Under the pieces are notes generated by a model, which was given only the letters and a program-made list of their open reading frames with translations, ran no database searches and was not told the origin of the DNA. Positions 35,485-52,479 of a stretch of 64,000 nucleotides of DNA are shown here, in pieces. Position 1 is the stretch's first letter. Each line of letters starts with the position of its first letter. The position numbers were made by a program, and so were the translations under genes. This DNA comes from Carya illinoinensis. Lineage: Eukaryota > Streptophyta > Magnoliopsida > Fagales > Juglandaceae. The DNA lies in NCBI RefSeq assembly GCF_018687715.1, contig NC_056760.1:10590001-10654000 (forward strand). Direction: 5' to 3'.

Positions 35485-36796
35485 CATGGTAGGCTATAGT
35501 GAGCATTCATATTTGTATTTGCTCAATTGAAAGATAATTAAGGTGGGACGTAATGAGTGACGGAGGTTTTGGGTTACGACCGGCTCAATGCTGGCCATTG
35601 TCTTAGAGTTAGAGCATAATTCATTGTAACTCTAAAATTTGACTAAAATTAAAGCTTTTGACTAAAATCAAAACCAATAGGAATATTAATCTACATTAGA
35701 TTAGTCATCTCAAAATTAAAATAATAATATAAGATTATATATTTTAATAATAATTTTTTAATTTTTATTTTTTTAATATTTTGCAAATACATTCCATATA
35801 TTAATTAATAAATTGATTTTTATTAATTATTATTTTTCAACTATTTTTTTCTCCACCTAATTATTTAACAAACACATTTGAGAATATTTTACTCATAAAA
35901 TAATGTTTGAAAGATGAATAGTGGCTGACTAATTTTTAATAAACATATGAAAATATTATAGCTCAAAGCTCGGCTATTCCAATACAGATCAATTTTGGAA
36001 TTATTAGCTATAATTTGACTAGTCATTGGCATTTAGCTAAGCTAATCTCAGTGCTCTAAGGTGCCACTCTATTCAAGATCCCCAAAATAAAGTGAAATAT
36101 TTTTTTTTTCTAAAAATAAAAATAAAAACTATTTCATTAAATTAGATTTTAAATAATTTTTCTATTTCCCAATGTGTGCAAGACCCATAATATTAAATTT
36201 AATATTTAATACAATAAATAATTTATATTTTTAAATAAATTTTTCAAAATGTTGCTAAATTAAAATACAAAATTTAATTTATATTGAAACCTCATTTTAA
36301 GTTGTTGTAAAATAATTTTATTTAAAGATTTTAATGAAAAACTTGATAATATTCTATATAATAATTTATATTTTATTATATTATAATTACGAATGACTCA
36401 CCTAAATTTTATCTTAAATTTCAATTTGTTGATGGGTGAAGTTTGGCTTTGTGCATTAGCAAAGAACACGCGCGTACATATTTTTAGGTACAAGTTGAGG
36501 TCACAAAACACTCTTTAATTAGGTATTAGCCTTCTAATGTGGCCGCAAACACATACTATATTCTTAGGAAAATGAGTCCCATAAATTTACTCTCTCATTT
36601 TTATTGTTCATCTATTTTAACTTTCTTATTATTATTTTTATTTAATGGTTAAGAAAGTAAATATTAGTGTATGGATGTATTCTTTTTATTTTTTAAAAAT
36701 ATTTAAAAAAATGTGGAGAAAAAAAATTTAAAAGTGACATTACCCATATTCTTATGCTTGTGCTCAGCAGTTAATATAAACTACGCCCATTTTCAT

Positions 36797-37012
36797 ACGA
36801 GAAATGTTGCTCTTACAGATAGGGATCCCGATAATTTTTTTATTTTTTATTTCTTAATGATTAAAAAATATTTTTTTAATAATTTTGTGGTTTTTCTTTT
36901 TTATTTGTAAAAAAAAATTTATTTAAAATTATTAAAAATATATTAAAAAAATACAAAAAATACTAACGAGATCTGGTCAGGATCCCCCGAGTGTGGCAGG
37001 AGCCACTCCATT
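36797..37012. repeat. Possible foldback MITE with GGGATCC ends
   Basis: ACAGATAGGGATCCCGATAA near the left end and CTGGTCAGGATCCCCCGA near the right end are partly inverted copies around an A/T-only middle. The boundaries and target duplication are not clear. Confidence 0.3.
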
Positions 37013-37530
37013 CATATCGGTTGATTATTAAAAGGCTAATGCTTATCCCGCATACAAAAGCCATTGAAGTTGCCACCGATTTATTTTTAACTTAATAATT
37101 AAAAAAGTGTTTTTAAATGATGTCGTGAATTATTAAAAAAAAAAAAAAAATTTAACTTATACGGTAAGTTTTATATGTGGCAGCCTCCTTGTTAAAATGA
37201 CCATACAATCTACTAGCTTGAATTTCATGACTGCAGAGTTTTTGGTACTTTGTCTGGTCCAAGTTAGGTCGTAATCAGATATTTTTATCTGGGGGGAAAA
37301 ATTATAAATTTTTTTTTCGGGGGGCTAAATTGTTTTTGTTTATTTATTTATAAAAAGTATAGATTATAAAAAGCCTTTTTGAGCAGTTGAGTTTATGGTT
37401 TCTGACCTGTAGCTAAAGCCTGTGTTGTCAACTAATTGGGTTTTCTCTTCAAGAGCCCTATAAACTAATTAATCACATAAGCCAAGCCAATTTGCTTCCT
37501 TGGCTCAAATTTGACAGGGATGGATCTGGG

Positions 37531-38928
37531 TCATACTGTTCTGAAATCAATTAAGAAAGAAAGAAACAATAAAGTATTCTTGCAGAAAAAGATGTCCATA
37601 TTATTCTTTCCCCATAATGCTATCCATATCACATTTAAAGGCATCCTTTTCACATTCATGGGCCATATAAGAGACCTTCTTCTTCTTACTCCTCTCCACA
37701 TTCCTATAACATTGCTGCTATTGCTACTATAATTACTGTTAGTATTACTAATATTACATGACTCTTTTCCACCAGTCCTCGTGGGCTCGTTGAAATGTAC
37801 CCACTCCTTGCCCTGACCGACCCAAGACTGGCATATCCCACCAGCTGTTGTGCTGAGCTCATTGGCGTAAAACAAATCATATTCCTGGCTGCTGTAGAAC
37901 ATCTCTGGCTGTTTGCTACTATTGCTTCTTACCGTAATCCAATGTTCATCCCACACCCAATCAGGCATTCTTTGAGACGATGCCGTGCTGATTTCACTTA
38001 ATTGCCGGATTCTTTCCCTGGGAGAACTTAAAGGAATTTTACTGGTCGGGTTGGTTGCATCTACCTCCCCAATTGGGTCCCAAAAGCCTTGATGCAGTAC
38101 ACTTGTTGGAGTATCCGAATTAAAAACACTAACTTCTTTTGAAAGAGAAATGGTCTCTTCAAGGAAAGCGTGACTTAGAAGTTCACTGGCTGACCACCTC
38201 TCAACTGGGTCTCTCTTCAAGCACTTGTCCAAGAAATCCTTTGCTTGCTTTGACATCAAGCTAGGAACCTCCGGGACATCACCCGAGTACCCAATTCGGT
38301 AAAGGGCAGATACCGGGTCTGAAATCTCCGGCCAAGGTGACCGCCCGGTAGCCATCTCGATCATAGTGCATCCTAGAGCCCACACATCTGCAGGGAACCC
38401 CTGTTTCTCTCCACGCGCCACCTCAGGTGCCATGAAGACGGGTGTGCCGGCAATTACCAAGTCGTCGTCTGACACGTCATCAAGCCGCCTAGCACAGCCC
38501 AAATCAGCAATCTTCACCCCCTCATGCGTGACCAAAATATTGTGACACTTGATGTCACAATGCACTATACCATTCGAGTGAAGGCATTGAAGCCCCAACA
38601 CAATGCTGCGAGTGAAAGCTTGGATCGAGGCCTCGTCTAGGCAACCACCTTGGTTGTGAATTGAATCGGCAAGGGTGCCGTGGGGTGCATATTCCATGAG
38701 AACATTGTACAGAAGCCTACCATTTTCGAGTGTAATGTCGCATCCCTTGTATGCTACAATTTGAGGGCAGTTTAATGTAGAAAGAGTTTTTTGTTCCCTT
38801 TGGAGGAATTCTGATTGAGTGAGCTCCGTCGACTTGACGGCAAGAACTTGGCCCGACCCATGAACGGTGGCAATCGAGACCGTGGCAAAAGAGCCCCGGC
38901 CGATGGTTTGGCCCCTGGTCCAGGCCAT
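37531..38928 (-). CDS. MAPKKK17/18-like protein kinase, intronless
   Basis: The chosen start (38928) gives MAWTRGQTIGRGSFATV, the usual start of this plant MEKK-type clade. An in-frame Met 51 codons upstream lies in a TA-repeat leader and is unlikely. The protein has 465 residues. The kinase domain is at about residues 3-265: Gly-loop GRGSFATV (10-17), ATP-binding Lys32, catalytic loop HCDIKCHN (123-130), DLG for DFG (142-144), GTPVFMAPEV (161-170), DVWALGC and a final RDPVERWSASELLSHAFL. The Arg before the catalytic Asp is Cys (HCD), a feature of this clade. The C-terminal 200 residues are poorly structured and Ser/Asn-rich. In Arabidopsis the MAPKKK17/18 group is induced by abscisic acid and feeds an MKK3 cascade; that role here is by homology. 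Confidence 0.9.
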   Translation of the reverse strand: MAWTRGQTIGRGSFATVSIATVHGSGQVLAVKSTELTQSEFLQREQKTLSTLNCPQIVAYKGCDITLENGRLLYNVLMEYAPHGTLADSIHNQGGCLDEASIQAFTRSIVLGLQCLHSNGIVHCDIKCHNILVTHEGVKIADLGCARRLDDVSDDDLVIAGTPVFMAPEVARGEKQGFPADVWALGCTMIEMATGRSPWPEISDPVSALYRIGYSGDVPEVPSLMSKQAKDFLDKCLKRDPVERWSASELLSHAFLEETISLSKEVSVFNSDTPTSVLHQGFWDPIGEVDATNPTSKIPLSSPRERIRQLSEISTASSQRMPDWVWDEHWITVRSNSSKQPEMFYSSQEYDLFYANELSTTAGGICQSWVGQGKEWVHFNEPTRTGGKESCNISNTNSNYSSNSSNVIGMWRGVRRRRSLIWPMNVKRMPLNVIWIALWGKNNMDIFFCKNTLLFLSFLIDFRTV

Positions 38929-39130
38929 ATGGAGAGCTGAGCAACCTGAGCTAGGAGGGTATAAGAGGTTCTGAAGGCTTTGGCGAACAGGCAGTTTGGT
39001 ATATACGTCTGTTTTGTTTGGTTGGGGGGATTCAAAATGTGTATAATATATATATATATATATACATACAAAGTCTTGCAACTTTGGTTTGGTATGGTTG
39101 GCTTAATGCAAGAAGCCACTTCGTGGGTTC

Positions 39131-39217
39131 CACGTGGCAAAAGGAGAAAGGATGAAAACTTTGGTCGGCGGTTAGATAGCTTAGCTATGAATTATGCGGT
39201 GCACATGTCGTCACGTG
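39131..39217 (-). promoter_or_regulatory. Two G-box/ABRE-type sites upstream of the MAPKKK gene
   Basis: CCACGTGGC (39130-39138) and TCACGTGC (39211-39218) both contain the CACGTG core, about 200 and 285 bases upstream of the kinase ATG. ACGTGGC is the classic abscisic-acid response element. Their presence fits the ABA induction known for this kinase clade. Binding is not shown by the sequence. Confidence 0.5.
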
Positions 39218-40283
39218 CTCACGCGAAGAGTGCTGTGATATACAAAATATAGGTCTTATGGATGAGCACGAGCATGGATACAATGGATGGGGATCATTGT
39301 ATAATGGGATATTCCAATGTTTGGTTAGTTTTTAAAAGTGATTTGACTTCGTGGAAGTTGGTGCTCCAAATACAACTAAAATAAAGCCAACCCTTTAGCA
39401 ATAATCAAGCATAAAGACAAAGTTGTACCTAAAGTAAATATAATGTGTGGTTTTCTGTACCAAACTAGCCTGGGTTTTCCTTGGACGAGAAGCTGCTTGC
39501 CATCTCAACTAGTTTATGTCAGTTCGATATTTTTGCTCCTTTACAAGATGGCGGCCACATCTGATTCTTATGCATGCATGTAGATTCATCATCTGGAAAA
39601 AAAGATAAAAAATATTAACAATCCAAACCCTTTTGTTATTTTTGGACATTTCGACTCAAGAGCACCATGTTGCAAGAAACTAGCTAGATGGAATGTATCT
39701 GGTATTACTATATATGTCAAGATTCATGCTGTGTTAAGAACTCCAGCTGAATCGTCTACTAAAAAGCTGAAATTTTGATGCCGAGTTACAAAGACTGACT
39801 CAATCATTTCGCTGACATGTACTGGAGAAATAATTATATGATTTTGTGTACTTCTTTAGATTTAGACGAACAAACCAATGGGAAAAAGGGGGGGTAACTA
39901 TTTGTTTTACTTATGTTAGATGGTTAATCTTGATTAGACATTTCAGAAGCATATTTAAAAGGTACGTGTGTGAGAAAATTGTTTAGGATTAAGGTATAAG
40001 GTGTATACTTGGTTACTAAGATTACTTTGGACTTGTAGGTGAAGTTTCCAAAAAGAAACGAAGGAAAGGCCAAACTACGAAAGGACAAAAGAGTAGGCTT
40101 TGTGTAAACGACTCTAAAAAGTAAGAGGATTTCCAATGGAATTTAGTTGAAAAGGTAAAAGCCAAAACTGCCCAACCCAAAAAGCTCACATTCTCACACC
40201 AACCCGTCCATCCATCCCACACTGTGCATCTATCTGTTTTTTTAGATGTAGAATTAGTACTTTTCTCAGCACAGCTCGGTCTT

Positions 40284-40329
40284 AGATGGGTTTTAAGCTT
40301 TTGTCAAAAAAAGATGGGTTTGAAGCTTT
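40284..40329 (+). repeat. Micro-retroinsertion with 18-bp direct repeat
   Basis: AGATGGGTTTTAAGCTTT (40284-40301) recurs at 40312-40329 with one change (TTTGAAG). Only TGTC and a run of six A residues lie between. Confidence 0.55.
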
Positions 40330-40929
40330 GGTGGCAGCAATAGCATCTGTGGTATCTATGACGTTATTCCCCTCTCAAGCAACCCAATCGCTGAAATCTC
40401 TTTTCTTCAGATAACATCTCTGATGTATAAGCTTTCGGCAAAAGCTTTTTGGGACCCGCGTCTTTCATACAAAGCACTGAATTTCGGCTCTGATGACTGA
40501 TCACTCACTGAGTGCAGTAGACGTAGATTACCAGGCGTGCTGTATATTACCACGGGATGTGAGCTTGAGATCATCAAAATAAATTTATAAATTAATTAAA
40601 TTTTATAGAATATATTAAATTTATTTTATAATAAAAATAATTTATTTTTATAAAATCTCTTTAATATTAAAGTTTCTTTTTTTTTTTTTTTTTTTTTAAT
40701 ATCAAAGAGAGCTTTCAAACATTTAGTCGGCGTTGTAAGCGTGGGTTCGAATAAGACGTCAAAACATGCCTTCTGTGTCTTATAATAATAAAGAAGCATG
40801 AGCGCTCGCTGACTAGAAAAATGGCAAGATTGATGCAGTGTCTCAGAAGGTTGACGCGGTCTAAACTATCTCACTGACCCACGTTACAGAAGATCTTAGA
40901 ATCATAACACCAAACACTCAAATCCAAAG

Positions 40930-40965
40930 TTTTTTTTTTTTTTTTTTTGGGGGGGGGGGGGGGGG
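40930..40965. repeat. T19 next to G17 homopolymer junction
   Basis: Nineteen T residues (40930-40948) are followed directly by seventeen G residues (40949-40965). Long poly(G) is rare in plant DNA and error-prone in sequencing, so the exact lengths are doubtful. Confidence 0.85.
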
Positions 40966-41253
40966 CGGTGGTGTTTGGTAATCAACTTATGCATATATTG
41001 GATTCATATATGTATATAACAGCACCAAGGCTTTTAATTAAATACAAAAACTAATTAGGAGAACATATGGGCTATGTCGATACATAGATAAACCATCCAA
41101 AGTTTATCATGCAACATTTAATTTAATTTATTGGGATATTAAAAAAAATTGGAAACGAAATAAAAAGAAATGGTTACTTTCAGGCTTTGAGAAGCATGCA
41201 GCTCATCACAGTGCTAAATTTTAGATATTGAGGTCGTTATATTTATACCCTTA

Positions 41254-41393
41254 CAACTAAAGTTTCATAACAGAGGGGCTGCTGCATGCTTTCCATGCCC
41301 GTACGCATTCAAATCGGAGATCACCAACTAAAGTTTCATAACAGGGGCTGCTGCATGCTTTCTATGCCCGTACGCATTCAAATCGGAGATCAC
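41254..41393. repeat. Tandem duplication, two ~70-bp units
   Basis: Units 41254-41324 (71 bp) and 41325-41393 (69 bp) begin CAACTAAAGTTTCATAACAG and end AATCGGAGATCAC. They differ by a 2-base indel and one C/T change, so the duplication is young. Confidence 0.92.
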
Positions 41394-41993
41394 CAAGCTT
41401 GCTTGCACCCAGTCTTGTTCCAAGCACGTCAATTAAATATAAGGACAAAGTTTAACATCACCTAGCAAGCTTTGTGCCGGACATAACCTAAAGCGTCCTA
41501 AACGAAGTTCTACTTGGGGGACCAATTGTTTTCAAATTCAAATATATATATATATTGAAAAATAGTGTGAATTAGTGACTCACATAAAATACTTATATGG
41601 TATAAGCCAATAAAATCTAAACCTCAACTCCAGGAAACACAACCACAAAATCAGCCAACGTCTAAAAAAAAACAGAACAAGAGGGAAGAAGAGAGGACTG
41701 GGCGAGATGTTTGGTCTTGTAAGAGAGGTATAGGGAGGGAGAGCTCCCATGAGTGAGGAAGAGGAATTTCTGATGTTCATCTTGTCTTGGAATGGAGTTA
41801 TTTGAAAGCATTTAGAAAAGTCCGGATCAACAAAACGATATTATGAAATTCCATGACAAACATATTAAACCATTCAAATACACAAGCGAATATATATACA
41901 AGCACCTTAACATTCCATCAATTCAGTTTGTCAAGCTTATGGAAGGCAGACATTAAACAGGGAATGAAAAGATGATAGCCAGGAGTAGCTTCT

Positions 41994-47950
<5,957 letters not shown>

Positions 47951-48874
47951 CTATTGGTCCACAACGAAAAAATAATGAAGATTAGCAAAAGCCTTAATGG
48001 GCCAAAACAAACAGACATATATATATATAAATATATAATATGTGGGTTAACAAAAACCCTTTGGAGAATGCGTGAGTTGTTTCGAAAGAAACAAAACATC
48101 TGAAAAGGTGTTTCATTGCTGAATTATTGTCTTAGTTAAAGGTCAGTTACATATTTTAGCTTCAGATACTAACATTTGAGCTTAGTTAACCAGAGTATAA
48201 AAGAGAATACAGAGTGATTCTAAACCGCATTTCTATCGTTTCGGCAATATTCTGAGCAACCAACCATAAGGAAATGTAAGCAAATCAAGCATGATTACTG
48301 TTTACTTGCTTCAAAAGGGTAGGGGAGTGGAAGTCATCCGACATGAAAAAGAAGAAGCCAGAAACACAGCCTAATCCAATATTAGTTTAAATGAGTTGAA
48401 GAGACCTTCTATAAACTACGGCGTTTGCAGACGAAAGCTCTTGAGCAACAATATAAAATAAAACTCAGATTTTCGTTCATCTTGATTTTACGCTGTTTTC
48501 TCGCCAACCAACCAGAGCTTAATAAGGACAGGCATTACAAGTAATCCGTACTTTCGACCAAAAAAACACAATCACCAAAACAAATTGCAAAATTTGCATG
48601 CAAATACTCCAAACACTAACATGAACGCGTCAATGAACAATAACCACAAACTGAAACCGTCGATTGTCATACAGAAAAGTAATCCACAAAACAAGTAAAT
48701 AATCGTCCAACCCAACATTTCTATCAAAACCAAGAAAAAAAGCTTCAGAAACAATTTTCCATCGCTTCCTTCTTCGCATGGATGAAACAGCATAATTTTT
48801 GAGCAATTAAAAGTAAAACAGCAATGGAATGATAATCTGAGACATTATAAAAGCAAAAGAGAGAGAAGAATTAC
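47951..48874 (-). other. Probable leader intron of the protease gene
   Basis: Six bases before the protease ATG an acceptor CCAATAG is followed by GTAAACATG. A possible donor (GTAATT after ACGGGA) lies at 48874-48873, downstream of the TATA box. The stretch contains no other convincing exon. The donor choice is tentative. Confidence 0.4.
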
Positions 48875-49028
48875 TCCCGTATTAGCAAACGCAGAGGAGA
48901 GGAAAGTTGACGAAAAGAGAAAAGAGAAAGGGAAACGAAGATGGGATTTAAACTTGGCGAGAGAAAGGGACGGAAAAACTGCCTGTCACTGGGTTAGACC
49001 CACCAGGTCCAGCCATGCTTTTACTCTC

Positions 49029-49038
49029 TTTATATAGA
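49029..49038 (-). promoter_or_regulatory. TATA box of the aspartic protease gene
   Basis: On the minus strand TCTATATAAA lies about 1.1 kb upstream of the ATG and about 150 bases upstream of the proposed leader-exon donor. It gives a short untranslated first exon. Confidence 0.5.
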
Positions 49039-49039
49039 G

Positions 49040-52000
49040 GGAGGCGCAATTCCAGGCTTTTCCTGCAACGCAAAGAACGAGTGCCTCTCCGTGAAGTTTC
49101 TGACAGAGATGGGATTGTAACCGTTGGATTTCGGTCCACGATGGAACCGTTTCTCCGACTGGCCCGAAAAAGAGCATGACGGTTTTTTAATCAGATACTC
49201 CCGCGTTTAGAGTGCTGAATCTGAGATCTGGAGTTAAAACCGTTGATCGTGGACAAGACGGAAAGAGATCGGGGTGTGCGAGATGACGATTGGTGGTAAA
49301 GTCTGATGCGGTAGGATAGAGAATAGAATAGAGTTGTTTGGGGAGGTGGGGTTGTAACGGAAGGCTTACGTGGCAACGAAGCATGCAGTTTGGCAAACAC
49401 TCGGCACGCGACACCTCCCACATTTGCCCCGTTGGCGAAGTTTGAGATACGTGTTACTTTATTTTTTCCTTTTATTTGTTGGAAGTGAGGATATAGTGTG
49501 ACTTGGGAACGTGCAAGGTGCGACCGTATATGAAATTTTTGTATATAAATAAATAAATTTATATTTTATCTTAAGATGCTACCTATATTTATATATAAGA
49601 ACACTTCCGTTGGTATGTCATTTGCTTGATTAAAGGATTAATTAATCCATGCCCTCCACATTCCTCAAATTAAGGAATATTGAATATTGTGGATCACCCA
49701 TTAATTCACAAGGCATGAATTCCATCTATAGCCATACCTTAAAGGCAAAGAAACCAACGTCTAGTCATGGTAGGTTTGGATTGGTCATGGGCTTAAAGAA
49801 GCAAAAAGAAGCAAGCCTAGCTAGCTAAATAACTTAAGAATGATCTCAACCGATGATGGTGCGCAAGGTACTCACACTACTCACTAGTGAAAGGTACCCA
49901 TCCTTGAGTGCAAGAAAGGGATTGACATTACATGGCTCTTGGACTGCAAAAGTTGAGCAAAAAGCTAGCATGCATCTTCATACATTATCATGACCACATG
50001 ATGATGAATGTGGCAATCGTCTCCCGTTCAAAAAGCTTCTACCTCTTTTTCTTCTTTTGACATTAAAAAGTAGTCTTGATCTGGACCAAATGCCCATACA
50101 TCCGATCACATCTAGGCCTCTTTTCTTGTCCAGGCCTGGAAATTGGGTATCCATTAAAGGTATCATGGTAGTTGCAAGATGAAAATGATATTCGTAATAT
50201 GCTCCCTCAATTTAATATTTTTTTAATTTTTTTTGTTTAATGGGTTAAGGAAATTAAAAAATAAAATAAAATTTTCAACAGAAGAATGCTAAGACAGTTG
50301 GCTCTTTGATTGTTGATGACAAATCCGTGACGGTACATGGTGGTGGTCGGTGTTGTACATTGCGTGTACAGAATTATAGCTGCACTTTTACTCCACGGAA
50401 CTAGTGTATATATAATATTGGGGCTTGGTCTTTTTCGTGGGCTTTTCAAGTCCAATGAACAACAGTCATTCTATACCAAATTTGGGCCTTGAGATGCAGA
50501 CTGCATGTGTGAAACATAAATAAGCTGGGGCCTGGGCCTATGACGCGAGTGTTGGAACATGACTTGCCATGTCCGCGTATTATAGAATTTTTTTATAAAA
50601 TAATTGATCTAGAAGTATCATTATTTTATAAATTTTTTAGTAATAACTCTTATCATTACTCGGGTTGATCATTGATGTATTTTCCAAGAAGAATATTAGA
50701 GTCGGGAGTCGTGACCTATATATCTTCAACCCGATAATGATAATCAATGGGCCGGAAGAGTCCTGTACAATGGTGCATTTGGTAAGTATTTTAGTTACTC
50801 TGGGAATTAGGGTTCGGACTTTTGAAGGGATCGAGTAAGGGCATGTTATCAATTGACTCGCAGATCATCAAAAATTTGGTTTAGGAAGTTATTAAAGACA
50901 CGACCATGGTCATTGGTCCTTATAATTAGCCAACCAAGGGGCCGGAAAAAAAAAACAATAAATTCTCACAAAATTGGAGGGATCGGTACCGTATCTATCA
51001 ATATTTTTTTATTTTTTTATTTAATAAAGGGAGTGGGGTTTTCGAATTCAAATTATTTATTATTATTATTACTGACGTTGCCAGAAATAATTGCCATTGA
51101 ATTAATTTGCTGATTATAAGATTTTCCTTGTCAGTCCGAATAATAATTAAGGTGCCATTCATGTGTCCAATTTACTTTCTTTCATCTTTTTATTATTATT
51201 ATTGAAAGGATCATATTATAAATTACGTACTTTCTATATCTTCCAAACCAATGTGAACATAGAAATTACTTAATCAAGCACACGGCCTGTGAAATTTCAC
51301 ATTCAATGACACGATGGACTGGAAATTCATGTGGCAGACATTGTCATATTTTCTTTCTGGACTATCTTCGAGCACAAGATTTCAAATATGGAAAGTATAT
51401 ATCCATTTGCCGTATTATATCTCACTGAATATCACGTGCACTGACTCCGAAATTACTTTGATATGTACCATGAGCTAGCATGGACCGGAACTTTCTACAC
51501 GAAAGGGAAATATTATGAGATTAGTATTTCTATTCACACGCAAACACGCGGTATCAGAAGAAAAAGACTTGTTTTTTTGCGTTTTATTCTTTGTGCGTCC
51601 GTGATCTCCATTTTCTCGCCCCTTCGATGGGGGCGTTCGGAAAGGGTGAAAGACCTTTGTACGGTGGATGAGGTACGTACGGTGAGCGACTCTCAAAGTT
51701 CCACGCTCAATTTTTTATTATCTTCTGTTCACATGATTGGATTTTGGATATATGATAGCTAGCAGAACGTGATGTCAATCAAGGTACACGGAAAGTCAAA
51801 AAACGTATCCCAGTTGTCCAATTGAAAAATAGCAGCTCGCATTCACAATGTTCCACGAAACTCCCAACAACTTGAATTAAAAAGCTTTTCTTTTCTTTTA
51901 TCCCATTTCTTTAACTAGTTGCATGAAGTTTGACGTCAACAGCATTCATTTTCATCACACGCAGACGTAGTTGCCTGGAAGTCTCTCTTTGGTCTACGAT

Positions 52001-52479
52001 TTCAGGTCGATTTATAATTTATTGCACATTATCTTTTACGTGTCAAACAGTCATGGCCGTATTTCTTGACTAGAAAATTAACGAATATACCACGGAAGCT
52101 AGCGTGGTACTATTCCCTCTTTCTTTCTTCATCGATGAGATTGATATCGTTTCTGGGATTGGTTGGGACGAAAGAAATTAAATAAAGATAAGAAGTAATT
52201 ATACATCTAGAAAGCCATGTAATGTGATAATTTAAGGAACAAACTTTTTTTCTTCTTCCGTATATTTACGATCGAGAAAGTTGAATAAAATTATTCAGAA
52301 TGAAACAATTTGCTAGAAACAATGAGAACTCGTGTTCTAACCCCTCCCCCAACTTGGACAAAAAAAAAAATATGAACATGTAATCACATTCTCATCCCGC
52401 CCAAAAAAAGGAAGAAAAACTTGACAAGGAGAAAATAATTAACAATTAAGGACGAAGAAAATTATCAGATCAACAACTT
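49040..52479. other. Spacer between protease promoter and WRKY 3' end
   Basis: No gene is recognised. The first 400 bases are GC-richer protease upstream DNA. The rest is AT-rich. 50637-50760 has a weak inverted repeat around CGGGTTGATCATTGAT / ATCAATGG. Short frames here have no family features. Confidence 0.5.

Larger units (their letters stand above)
34632..37530. other. AT-rich spacer without a gene
   Basis: From the CACTA end to the MAPKKK 3' side I see no gene. It contains a (GA)n microsatellite, a foldback-like element around 36797-37012 and extremely AT-rich DNA at 35640-36420. Confidence 0.55.
39250..41993. other. Spacer between MAPKKK promoter and aspartic protease 3' end
   Basis: No gene is seen. 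It includes a micro-retroinsertion (40284-40329), a poly(T)/poly(G) junction (40930-40965), a ~70-bp tandem duplication (41254-41393) and AT-rich DNA. The last ~200 bases are likely the protease 3' UTR. Confidence 0.5.

Noticed and set aside
35285..35506. Leu-Ser or Arg-Glu repeat proteins on either strand
   Set aside because: Both are translations of the (AG)n microsatellite.
38929..39081. An upstream in-frame Met as the MAPKKK start
   Set aside because: The extra 51 residues translate a TA repeat and leader-like sequence, while the downstream MAWTRGQ start matches the usual N-terminus of the clade.
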